In this document: one piece after another, positions 9,386-17,393 of the stretch
Layout: every line of letters starts with the position of its first letter
How positions within the stretch are numbered: the stretch's first letter is position 1
NCBI RefSeq assembly: GCF_000169095.1
Contig: NZ_AAVU01000017.1
Location: 78,077-142,076, forward strand
Length of the DNA: 64,000 bases
Direction: 5' to 3'
Source: Lyngbya sp. PCC 8106
GTDB lineage: Bacteria > Cyanobacteriota > Cyanobacteriia > Cyanobacteriales > Microcoleaceae
The notes under the pieces: generated by a model
Database searches by the model: none
What the model was told of the DNA's origin: nothing
The model's input: only the letters and a program-made list of their open reading frames with translations
Translations under genes and position numbers: made by a program

Positions 9386-9400
9386 AAATAGGGGGGATTT

Positions 9401-9437
9401 GCCCCGTCTCCTATGAGGTGGGGCTAGATTTTTGTTT
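9401..9437 (+). terminator. rho-independent-like terminator after ppk1
   Basis: A GCCCC...GGGGC stem with an inner CCT/AGG pairing begins 16 bases after the ppk1 stop and is followed by TAGATTTTTGTTT. Confidence 0.6.
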
Positions 9438-9468
9438 CTTTTGATCACTCTAAACAATAAAAATAAAT

Positions 9469-9502
9469 AACCCCCACTTTAGATCATTAAAGATGGAGGT
9501 TA
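9469..9502 (-). terminator. terminator of the PEP-CTERM gene
   Basis: On the minus strand AACCTCCATCTTTA pairs with TAAAGTGGGGGTT (one bulge, G-T wobbles) and is followed by a T-rich run (TTATTTATTTTTATT). It lies 43 bases past the PEP-CTERM stop, between convergent genes. Confidence 0.7.
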
Positions 9503-9544
9503 ATTTAGTTATTCGTGATGTTGATTGGAGTTGTTTAGCTAAAA

Positions 9545-10288
9545 TTAGGACTTATTAGCATTCTTGCGACGGCTAATTCCAAAAGCAGCACTAACACCCA
9601 TCAAAGCTGCAATCATGGAGGGTTCAGGAACACTCGCTGCTGGAGTACCGAGTTTGACTGCAAATACAGCATCGTTGTAGTCCCAATCACTGTCCTCAGT
9701 ATTGTTATTATCTTCAAGACCAATAATCATCCAATCTTCAAATCCAGCCAGAGTGTAACCTTTAAATTGTCCCGGTGCGCTGCTGAGGCTGAATCCAAAA
9801 CTTGCGTTGTCGCTTCTGGTGAGTCCAAAATCTAGAGTGCTTCCGGCTTGAAATTCACCTAGAGATAAAGTTGAACCGATGTTTAAGCCAGGTTTACTGT
9901 TAGAGTTCTTATTAAAACTACCTACTCCCATACCAGTTCTGGGATCAAGTACATCATCTTTGTAGGCAAAAATATTAGACCATTTATCGTTACTATCACC
10001 TGAACTCACTGAGAAATCTAAAACGTTCTTTGTGCTTCCGGCAGCTTCACCTAAAAATACAGCTTCTAGATTGGCGTTGTATTGGTTAACGGTTAAAGGA
10101 CCTGTGAGGTCAAATTCCTTAAGATTTACACCATCAGACTGAATTTTCATACGGTCTTGAGTGGGTGCAAACTGATAAAAAGCGTCCATTAAGTCATCGA
10201 TTTCTCCCGCTTGAGCGGGTGCTGTTGCTGCAACTACAGTTGTGAGAGTTGTCAGACTTGTTAATAGAGCAAATAGTTTAGTTTTCAT
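9545..10288 (-). CDS. PEP-CTERM sorted DUF4114-like secreted protein
   Basis: A 247-residue exported protein. The signal peptide is at 1-27, with cleavage after APAQA. The body ends in DSDWDYNDAVFAVKL, the acidic motif of DUF4114 domains, probably Ca2+-binding. The C-terminus is a PEP-CTERM signal: VPEPS, a hydrophobic stretch (MIAALMGVSAAFGI) and a basic tail RRKNANK. Such proteins are cut and anchored by an exosortase and usually end up in the sheath or extracellular matrix. The translation start is unusual: a run of nine C separates the ribosome site from the ATG. It is monocistronic, with its own terminator. Confidence 0.88.
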   Translation of the reverse strand: MKTKLFALLTSLTTLTTVVAATAPAQAGEIDDLMDAFYQFAPTQDRMKIQSDGVNLKEFDLTGPLTVNQYNANLEAVFLGEAAGSTKNVLDFSVSSGDSNDKWSNIFAYKDDVLDPRTGMGVGSFNKNSNSKPGLNIGSTLSLGEFQAGSTLDFGLTRSDNASFGFSLSSAPGQFKGYTLAGFEDWMIIGLEDNNNTEDSDWDYNDAVFAVKLGTPAASVPEPSMIAALMGVSAAFGISRRKNANKS

Positions 10289-10305
10289 GGGGGGGGGTGA
10301 CTCCT
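10289..10305 (-). promoter_or_regulatory. ribosome site split from ATG by a C9 tract
   Basis: On the minus strand AGGAG (complement of 10301-10305) is followed by TCA, nine C residues (10289-10297) and then the ATG of the PEP-CTERM gene. The spacing of 12 is at the long end. Changes in tract length by slippage would change the spacing and therefore translation. Confidence 0.6.
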
Positions 10306-10924
10306 GATTGAATTTAAAAACTTGAGTATTTTGGGTTTGTGCCAGGCTTTTCTTTTCTTTTTATATCTTAGCTACGATTGACTTTTTTGGAAATAACTTT
10401 AGCTCTTTTTTACTGAGTCTTTACATTCTTCAAGTTATCGTTAAGATATAGATATACTAGGACTTTTACAAGACTATAATACTTAAATAAGCTGGTTGTT
10501 TGTGTGATGTTGATCACTTTTATTTACGGAGTTTTTTTGAAAAAAAATATGTGAATTTTCCGGGTTTACACGTACTTTTTTGTTTAATTTGCTTTATTGG
10601 TTTTGAATTCTCAGTAATTCTACGGATGTTCGTTATGAATTGAATTAAAGATTGGGATTAGAGACCCGTAAAATCTCTGAGTTAGTGTAGTAAAAATTAT
10701 GCGACTTAGGAAAGTTGACAGACGAGTGAATATCCATTTATACTCTGCCAGTCCAATTTGAAAACGAAATCAAAGTCAAATCGGGGAAAACAAGGTGTAG
10801 ATACCCGGAGTTATTCCAAGTCCGGCACAAGTCCTTCATCCCCTTGTGTCAACTCAAGACGATTTTAGCTTTGTACAGACTATGCTCTGGCTGGCTAGAT
10901 CAAAGTAAAAAAGCTCTAGATTTT
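10306..10924. other. long intergenic region before rpsB
   Basis: About 620 bases. The left part (10330-10620) is very AT-rich and should contain the PEP-CTERM promoter. The middle (10640-10870) has more balanced composition, including GTCCGGCACAAGTCC and a nearby partially complementary CCTTGTGTC. That could be a small RNA or old coding remnant, but I recognise no known RNA family. Confidence 0.4.
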
Positions 10925-10932
10925 GCTATAAT
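10925..10932 (+). promoter_or_regulatory. extended -10 promoter of rpsB-tsf
   Basis: TGCTATAAT (TG at 10924-10925, TATAAT at 10927-10932) is a consensus extended -10 element. No good -35 is present, as expected for this class. Transcription would start near 10939, giving a leader of about 100 nucleotides. Confidence 0.65.
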
Positions 10933-10938
10933 CGAGAG

Positions 10939-11038
10939 GTTGTCTAAAATTCGCACATCCAGGGTTTCGGGTGTTTCTGAGCAATGAGCTTCAGAAATCA
11001 ACCCCCGGATGGAGGATTAACCCGAAAGGAGTTAAATA
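10939..11038 (+). promoter_or_regulatory. structured leader of rpsB
   Basis: The leader contains a hairpin (TTTCTGA/TCAGAAA around 10975-10997), a GGGTTT/AACCC(CC) complementarity around it and a strong ribosome site AAAGGAG before the ATG. In many bacteria S2 represses its own mRNA through such a leader. That this one does so is inference. Confidence 0.45.
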
Positions 11039-11872
11039 ATGCCTGTTATTAGTCTCGCAGAAATGTTAGAGTCTGGAGTTCACTTCGGACATCAGACTCG
11101 TCGTTGGAATCCAAAAATGGCTCCTTACATCTATACAGAGCGTAACGGAGTTCATATCATTGACTTGCTACAAACGGCTCAACTGATGGAGGAAGCTTAC
11201 GAATATATCAGAAGTTCCTCTGAACAAGGAAAGAAATTTCTATTCGTCGGCACCAAACGTCAAGCTGCGGGGATTATCGCCCAAGAAGCCCAGCGCTGTG
11301 GGGGATATTATGTGAACCAACGGTGGTTAGGGGGAATGCTGACCAACTGGACGACCATCAAAACTCGGGTAGACCGACTCAAGGAACTCGAATATCGCCA
11401 AGAAAGCGGTCAACTCGATTATCTTCCCAAAAAAGAAGCGTCGATGCTCCGACGAGAACTTGAGAAGCTGCAAAAATATTTAGGTGGCATTAAGTTAATG
11501 CGCCGAATTCCTGATGCGGTGGTGATGATTGACCAACGACGGGAACATAACGCGGTGATGGAATGTCGCAAGTTGGGAATTCCGATTATTGCGATGTTGG
11601 ATACCAACTGTGATCCAGATTTAGCTGATATTCACATTCCTGCTAATGATGACGCAATTCGGGCGATTAAGTTAATCGTTGGTAAATTCGCTGATGCCAT
11701 TTATGAAGGACGTCACGGCGAGTTAGAGACGGATAGCGATTTTGCAGAAGAATTTGATGAAGACTACGAAGGTGCAGAAGAAGACTTCGAGGAAGAAGAG
11801 GTGAGTGGCGAGTCTAGCAACGAAGCTGAAAAAACTGACGAAAAAAGCACCGATTCAGACTCAGAGGAGTAA
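11039..11872 (+). CDS. rpsB: 30S ribosomal protein S2
   Basis: A 277-residue protein starting MPVISLAEMLESGVHFGHQT. It has the S2 signatures HFGHQTRRWNPKMAPYI, FVGTKRQA and PIIAMLDTNCDPDLADIHIP. The first 230 residues are the conserved S2 fold. The last 45 are an acidic Glu/Asp/Ser-rich tail found in many cyanobacterial S2 proteins. It assembles into the 30S head/body junction. The strong ribosome site AAAGGAG precedes the ATG, and tsf follows in the classic rpsB-tsf order. Confidence 0.99.
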   Translation: MPVISLAEMLESGVHFGHQTRRWNPKMAPYIYTERNGVHIIDLLQTAQLMEEAYEYIRSSSEQGKKFLFVGTKRQAAGIIAQEAQRCGGYYVNQRWLGGMLTNWTTIKTRVDRLKELEYRQESGQLDYLPKKEASMLRRELEKLQKYLGGIKLMRRIPDAVVMIDQRREHNAVMECRKLGIPIIAMLDTNCDPDLADIHIPANDDAIRAIKLIVGKFADAIYEGRHGELETDSDFAEEFDEDYEGAEEDFEEEEVSGESSNEAEKTDEKSTDSDSEE

Positions 11873-11910
11873 AATCAACTGAGATTCTGAACTGACTTCA
11901 AATTAGCATC

Positions 11911-11957
11911 AGGGCGCATCAGTCCATTCAAGCCAATTGTTTCGGGGCTTGCGCCCT
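11911..11957 (+). promoter_or_regulatory. stem-loop between rpsB and tsf
   Basis: AGGGCGC (11911-11917) pairs with GCGCCCT (11951-11957), and AAGCC (11930-11934) with GGCTT (11946-11950), leaving a 12-base bulge on the 5' side. It is followed by only three T residues. It may be an attenuator or a processing/stability hairpin that sets the S2:EF-Ts ratio. Confidence 0.6.
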
Positions 11958-12065
11958 TTACCTTGAGAATGTGGGCAGCAATTTGTTAATATTTTCTAAC
12001 AGATGTCTCTGGAATAGATGTCTCAGCGCGACTAAAAAAATTCAAGAGAAGGAACCGAGGAAAAG

Positions 12066-12695
12066 ATGGCCGAAATATCAGCGAAAGTAGTCAAAGAACT
12101 GCGCGACAAAACAGGCGCAGGTATGATGAAATGCAAAGAAGCACTCCAAGAAGCAGATGGCGATATGAACAAAGCCATTGAGTGGCTGCGACAAAAGGGC
12201 ATTGCTAAAGCTGGTAAGATGGAGGGTCGCAAGGCAAGTGAAGGACTGGTTGGCAGCTACATTCACACTGGGGGTCGTGTTGGAGTCCTAGTTGAAATCA
12301 ACTGCGAGACTGACTTTGTTGCTCGTCGTGAGGAGTTCCAAGCCCTCGTGCGAAATGTCGCGATGCAAATTGCGGCTTGTCCGAATGTGGAATATGTCAG
12401 TTTAGAAGATATTCCTAGCGATATCGCCGAAAAGGAAAAATCCATTGAGATGAAGCGCGATGATCTCTCAGGAAAGCCTGATAATGTTAAAGAAAAAATC
12501 GTTCAAGGGCGGATTGATAAGCGTCTAAAAGAATTGACGTTGATGGATCAACCCTATATTCGAGATCAAAATATTACGGTCGAAGAATTGGTTAAACAAA
12601 CGATTGCCCTTCTCGGAGAAAATATGAAGGTGCGTCGCTTTTCTCGCTTTGTTTTAGGTGAAGGGATTGAAAGCGAGGAAGAATCTGCTGAATAA
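12066..12695 (+). CDS. tsf: translation elongation factor Ts
   Basis: A 209-residue EF-Ts of the short cyanobacterial/plastid type. The N-terminal UBA-like domain reads VKELRDKTGAGMMKCKEAL, and the core signature is VGVLVEINCETDFVAR. The protein ends soon after DQPYIRDQNITVEELV, as in other short forms that lack the second core repeat. It recycles GDP from EF-Tu. A good ribosome site GAGAAGGAA lies just upstream. It shares the rpsB promoter unless the intervening hairpin stops transcription. Confidence 0.98.
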   Translation: MAEISAKVVKELRDKTGAGMMKCKEALQEADGDMNKAIEWLRQKGIAKAGKMEGRKASEGLVGSYIHTGGRVGVLVEINCETDFVARREEFQALVRNVAMQIAACPNVEYVSLEDIPSDIAEKEKSIEMKRDDLSGKPDNVKEKIVQGRIDKRLKELTLMDQPYIRDQNITVEELVKQTIALLGENMKVRRFSRFVLGEGIESEEESAE

Positions 12696-12846
12696 GCACT
12701 GTTTTCTTGATCCAACTGAGAGTGTAGTGCCGTTTGTTTAGTCCCGATCACGATTTTAATTGGACTAGATTGGGGCTAAACAAGTTAATTCTTTTGAGTG
12801 TAAAGTTAGAAGATCATATTCTAATTTTTTCAGTTAAAAGGAGTTT

Positions 12847-12873
12847 AAAATCAGAGGGTTTTCTGATTTTTTT
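12847..12873 (+). terminator. intrinsic terminator after tsf
   Basis: A perfect nine-base stem AAAATCAGA/TCTGATTTT with a six-base loop merges into a run of seven T. This is a textbook terminator, 150 bases after the tsf stop. Confidence 0.88.
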
Positions 12874-12959
12874 GACCGTATAACTCACTTCTAGAACTTT
12901 CCCCTGACTTGACTGAATTTTCCATTTTTATTAACGCTTTTCTCATTTAATCGCTAGAA

Positions 12960-13871
12960 ATGACAGGATCGCTTAAAGGCATAGAGGAAGATATTGCTTC
13001 TTTAGAAGAGGCTATCTTTAAATTAGCTCAGGACTTTGATGGTGCGTATGAGAATTATCTCACCACTTTGGGAAACGCTATGCGCCAACAATTAATTCTG
13101 GCGAATTATCATTTATGTACTCAGGGTTATCCTGAATATTTTCTGAAGCTTTCCTATTCACAACGACAGAAATTTCAACAGAGTTTACAAGCTCTAGCCG
13201 CAAATGCTCAAAAAATGTTGATTTCTCTGATTCAAATTTCTCCGGCCTCTCAAGCTTTAGAGGAAAAAGAACCTGAACCCGAAGAACCCGAACTCGAAAA
13301 AGAAGATGATGCTGATGAGTATGATCCGTTACAAGCTTTCACCTCAGAAGATGAATCACTAGAACTTTCTGCGGATTTGCTTTTACAACCACCGACGCCG
13401 AAGGTTCTAAGTCTTCCTGAACGGTTAGCGAAATGGCAAGATGATCTCGAAAAGTCAATTAATACGCTGTTGAGAACGCTCTCTCGCGATACCAATTTTG
13501 CCCTACAACAAGCCAATATTTTTCCCCACCATCTTCCTGAGGCGGTTTTAGAAGCGGCGTCTCAAGCGGAAGCCTCTGCTGAAACGGTTGCGAGTCCGCC
13601 TAATTTACTCAATTTGATGATTGAAACTGAAAATTTGGAGGAGGATGAGGGGGTTACGAATGTGACTCGTTTGATGGCGGTGCATTTGCGGGTGTCTGAG
13701 ATTGAATTTGCGGATGCTACGTTGATGTCTGCACGTCATAAAATTCGCCATCTCTCTGCTCAGTTAAATAAGGTGGGGCGTAGTTATCAGAAGAAACAAC
13801 GAGAACGAGCGGTTTTGGAAGCGGAAGCGGCTTGGCGTTCTAGTTGGTTTGAGGAGAATCCTAAAGACTAA
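12960..13871 (+). CDS. conserved cyanobacterial protein of unknown function
   Basis: A 303-residue soluble protein, not recognised as a named family. The N-terminal 100 residues are helical (IASLEEAIFKLAQDFDGAYE, then a Tyr/Leu-rich helical segment). A highly acidic Glu/Pro linker spans 100-145. The C-terminal half (about 150-303) is helical with LPERLAKWQDDLEKSIN, and a final long basic-acidic helix resembles a coiled coil. No membrane segments are present. It is flanked by the tsf terminator and by recG 330 bases downstream, so it is probably monocistronic. Confidence 0.7.
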   Translation: MTGSLKGIEEDIASLEEAIFKLAQDFDGAYENYLTTLGNAMRQQLILANYHLCTQGYPEYFLKLSYSQRQKFQQSLQALAANAQKMLISLIQISPASQALEEKEPEPEEPELEKEDDADEYDPLQAFTSEDESLELSADLLLQPPTPKVLSLPERLAKWQDDLEKSINTLLRTLSRDTNFALQQANIFPHHLPEAVLEAASQAEASAETVASPPNLLNLMIETENLEEDEGVTNVTRLMAVHLRVSEIEFADATLMSARHKIRHLSAQLNKVGRSYQKKQRERAVLEAEAAWRSSWFEENPKD

Positions 13872-14198
13872 AGGGGTAGTAGCTGAGACGGACTGCATTC
13901 CGGTGCTTACATATTGACTTTTAGTTCAAGTGTATATACGATGTCACCCAGACTAGCTTATAGTATTAATCTTACCGAAAAAATCCCAAATTGTCAAATA
14001 AAACGCAATTTTCTTGATTTTCTTGCCTGAAAAACTTCTATACTTGTAGAGCAGAGCTACTTAACCATGCTACCCTATAATACAGAGGTAAATTAAACCT
14101 ATAACTTTTTAATTTTCCACAATAAAGATTCACTTTGACATCAAATAACGTTAACAAGAAACGCTAAGATCACTTCTATCTTTTACTCAACTGAAACA
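13872..14198. other. intergenic region before recG
   Basis: About 330 AT-rich bases. TATAAT at 14076-14081 is a possible -10 for recG with no convincing -35. A TAC-rich GTAGAGC...GAGCTAC segment (14046-14060) can form a small hairpin. No gene is seen. Confidence 0.4.
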
Positions 14199-16700
14199 AT
14201 GAAGAGTAACCAACCTGACTGGGTACGCCTGCACAAAGCCATTGCTGTTGAAGCCGAAAGAGGATTCAATAATGTTCAGGGAAAGCATCATCAATTTCAC
14301 GAGTTTTTGTACATTAGCTTAAACGAACTTTTAAACCAAATTCCCGCAGAATCCCAACATCGCTGTCAACAAATGGTTGATGCTTTTGGGAACTATTCAG
14401 AAAAAACGCTACAAGAACGAGAAAACCTTCTCGATGATACGCGGCGATTTTTATTGCAGATTGAGCGTCAAATTAATAATCGTTCAAAAGTCGAAGAAAT
14501 CACCACCAAAAGTCAAACACCTCCCCCTTCTATTCCCGCATCTATTCCGACCAATTCTCCCATTCAAACTCAACCGATTGTTGAGAAATCTCCCAACGCA
14601 GCTTCTTCTTTAGAACAACCTTTAGCTAAAGTTGTTGGGCCTAGAAATGCTGATCGTTTAGCGAAACTTGGTCTATATACGGTCTATGATTTATTGTACT
14701 ATTATCCGCGAGATCATATTGATTACGCCCGTCAAGTTGCGATTCGTGATTTAGTTCCGGGAGAAACAGTAACGTTAGTGGCAAAAGTTAAACGATGTAA
14801 CTGTTTTAGTAGTCCTCGAAATAAGAAATTAACGATCTTAGATTTAACGTTAACAGACAATACTGGCAACCTAAAAATTAGTCGTTTTTTTGCAGGGCCA
14901 AGATTTAGCAATGCTGGATGGCAAAATAAGCAAAAATACAACTATCCACAGGGTACGATTATCGCGGCTTCGGGGTTGGTTAAAAGCAATAAATATGGGA
15001 TTACTTTAGATAATCCTGAATTGGAAGTTTTAGACCAAGCGGGCGGTCAAATTGACTCGATGAAAATTGGTCGAGTAGTGCCTGTTTATCCCCTCAGTGA
15101 AGGGGTAGGCGCTGACTTAGTGAGAAAAGCGGTTTTATCCGTTTTACCAACTACCAGTCAACTCCAAGATAGTTTACCTCAAGGTTTATTGGATCTCTAT
15201 CAATTAATTGGGGTACAAGATGCGATTCAAAATATTCATTTTCCGCCAGATAGAGACTGTTTAGCCGCAGCCCGTCGCCGTTTAGTTTTTGATGAATTTT
15301 TCTATTTACAGTTAGGATTATTACAACAACGTCAATCTCAAAAAAAAGCAACAACTAGCGCCGTTCTTGCTCCGACTGGAAAATTGATTCAACAGTTTGA
15401 TGAAATTTTACCCTTTGAATTTACCAATGCCCAACAACGAGTGATCAAAGAAATTCTGATTGATTTACAATCTTCTGAACCGATGAATCGATTAGTTCAA
15501 GGGGATGTAGGGGCAGGAAAAACAGTTTTAGCAGTTGTGGCGATGTTAGCGGCAATTCAAGCCGGATATCAAGCGGCTTTAATGGCACCGACAGAAGTGT
15601 TAGCCGAACAACATTATCGTAAGTTAGTGAGTTGGTTTAATTTAATGCACTTAAGCGTTGAACTGTTAACAGGTTCAACAAAAGCCGCTAAACGTCGCCA
15701 GATTCACAAGCAATTAGAAACGGGAGAATTACCTGTTTTAGTCGGAACTCATGCGTTAATTCAAGATACAGTCAAGTTTCATCGATTGGGATTGGTTGTG
15801 ATTGATGAACAGCATCGTTTTGGGGTACAGCAACGCGCCAGACTCCAACAAAAAGGGGAATCTCCTCATGTTTTAACTATGACAGCAACTCCAATTCCCC
15901 GGACATTAGCGTTAACGTTACATGGTGATTTAGATGTGAGTCAACTCGATGAACTTCCTCCTGGACGCCAACCGATTCAAACAACAATTTTAATGGGGAA
16001 ACAACGCAAGGAAGCTTATGATTTAATGCGGCGAGAAATTGTGCAGGGAAGACAGGTTTATGTGGTTTTACCGTTGGTTGAAGAATCCGAAAAGTTAGAT
16101 GTTCGTTCAGCCGTAGAAGAACATCAAAAATTGCAAACTAAAATTTTTCCAGAGTTTCAAATTGGTTTATTACATGGTCGTCTCAGTAGTGCGGAAAAAG
16201 ACGAAGCAATTAGTCAATTTCGCGATCAAAAGACTCAAATTTTGGTTTCTACAACGGTTGTAGAAGTGGGGGTTGATGTTCCGAATGCAACGGTGATGCT
16301 AATTGAAAATGCAGAACGATTTGGTTTATCTCAACTGCATCAATTACGGGGACGAGTCGGACGAGGTGAACACAAATCTTTTTGTCTATTAATGGCTGGA
16401 AGTTCGACACCAGAAGCCAAAGAAAGGCTACAAGTTCTTGAACAATCTCAAGATGGATTTTTTATCGCAGAAATGGATATGCAGCTGCGAGGGCCAGGTC
16501 AAGTTTTGGGAACTCGTCAGTCGGGATTACCGGATTTTGTATTAGCAAGTTTAGTTGAAGATCGCGAAGTGTTAGAATTGGCAAGAGATGCTGCTCAAAA
16601 AGTGATCGAAAAGGATGACACGTTAAACCGTTGGCCGTTAATGAAACAGGAGTTGAACCGACGGTTTGAACGAATGTTGGGGGGTTCTATTTTAACTTAA
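14199..16700 (+). CDS. recG: ATP-dependent DNA helicase RecG
   Basis: An 833-residue protein. The first ~145 residues are a cyanobacterium-type N-terminal extension (helical, then a Pro/Ser linker). The wedge/OB domain follows (NADRLAKLGLYTVYDLLYYYPRDH and onward), then the SF2 motor. Walker A is GDVGAGKT (about 436), the DEQH box of motif II is at about 535, motif III is MTATPIPRTLAL and motif VI QLHQLRGRVGRG. It remodels stalled forks and Holliday junctions. The gene is intact, and its stop codon is immediately followed by the ATG of the GNAT gene. Confidence 0.97.
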   Translation: MKSNQPDWVRLHKAIAVEAERGFNNVQGKHHQFHEFLYISLNELLNQIPAESQHRCQQMVDAFGNYSEKTLQERENLLDDTRRFLLQIERQINNRSKVEEITTKSQTPPPSIPASIPTNSPIQTQPIVEKSPNAASSLEQPLAKVVGPRNADRLAKLGLYTVYDLLYYYPRDHIDYARQVAIRDLVPGETVTLVAKVKRCNCFSSPRNKKLTILDLTLTDNTGNLKISRFFAGPRFSNAGWQNKQKYNYPQGTIIAASGLVKSNKYGITLDNPELEVLDQAGGQIDSMKIGRVVPVYPLSEGVGADLVRKAVLSVLPTTSQLQDSLPQGLLDLYQLIGVQDAIQNIHFPPDRDCLAAARRRLVFDEFFYLQLGLLQQRQSQKKATTSAVLAPTGKLIQQFDEILPFEFTNAQQRVIKEILIDLQSSEPMNRLVQGDVGAGKTVLAVVAMLAAIQAGYQAALMAPTEVLAEQHYRKLVSWFNLMHLSVELLTGSTKAAKRRQIHKQLETGELPVLVGTHALIQDTVKFHRLGLVVIDEQHRFGVQQRARLQQKGESPHVLTMTATPIPRTLALTLHGDLDVSQLDELPPGRQPIQTTILMGKQRKEAYDLMRREIVQGRQVYVVLPLVEESEKLDVRSAVEEHQKLQTKIFPEFQIGLLHGRLSSAEKDEAISQFRDQKTQILVSTTVVEVGVDVPNATVMLIENAERFGLSQLHQLRGRVGRGEHKSFCLLMAGSSTPEAKERLQVLEQSQDGFFIAEMDMQLRGPGQVLGTRQSGLPDFVLASLVEDREVLELARDAAQKVIEKDDTLNRWPLMKQELNRRFERMLGGSILT

Positions 16701-17114
16701 ATGATGAACGTTAGATGTGCGACTGTCGATGATGTTTCGCTGATTTTATCGTTTATTCAGAAAAAGTCAGAGTTTGACCGCAATATTGGAGCTTTTTTGG
16801 GTGTATTACGGGTTTCTGAAGATAAAATTCGTCAAACACTGTTTGGAAAAATTCCTTTTGCTTATGTTATTTTTGTCGAGAATTCCGAGTGTGAAATAGG
16901 CTTTGCATTGTATGGATTTAGATATTCTTCGTTTGTAGGTCAACCGAGTATTTGGCTAGATGATTTGTATGTTGATCAAGATAGTCGAAGTCAAGGTGCA
17001 GGATTAATATTAATGAATTGTTTGGCTGAAATTGCTGTAGAATATGATTGTACCCATCTTGCTTGGACTAATGGGTTCCATTCTCTAAAATCTGACAATT
17101 TAATGCTTTGCTAA
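16701..17114 (+). pseudogene. GNAT acetyltransferase, C-terminally truncated
   Basis: A 137-residue N-acetyltransferase of the diamine-acetyltransferase-like group. Strand 4/motif A is present (IWLDDLYVDQDSRSQGAGLILMNCLAEIA), including the acetyl-CoA pyrophosphate loop in the form R-x-Q-G-A-G. After HLAWTNGF the reading degenerates (HSLKSDNLMLC) and stops. The usual N-x-x-A-x-x-F-Y-x-x-x-G-(F/A) motif B and last strands, some 25-30 residues, are missing, and I did not find them in the other frames. It starts exactly at the end of recG. I call it a probable broken gene; a short functional variant is not excluded. Confidence 0.65.
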
Positions 17115-17393
17115 CTGTTAATAAAGGCTTGATGTTCAACGCTTTATAACCCCCTTTGCAAGACCTGTAAAACGGGTTTCATGTTTTTAGAAAATTACTC
17201 ATTGTATCGCTTCTTCCCTTGTGCGACGTTCTTACCCTAGAGAAAAACTGATAAATTGTCTGTCTGTAAAATGTATCTCAGAGACTTCAATTTTTATGTA
17301 AGCAATTGTACAAAGTTATAATCTTTTATTTTGTATAGTTAGAAATAAGATCATCAAGATTTTGAGTCTATAAAAAATTATCTGTTTAAATTA

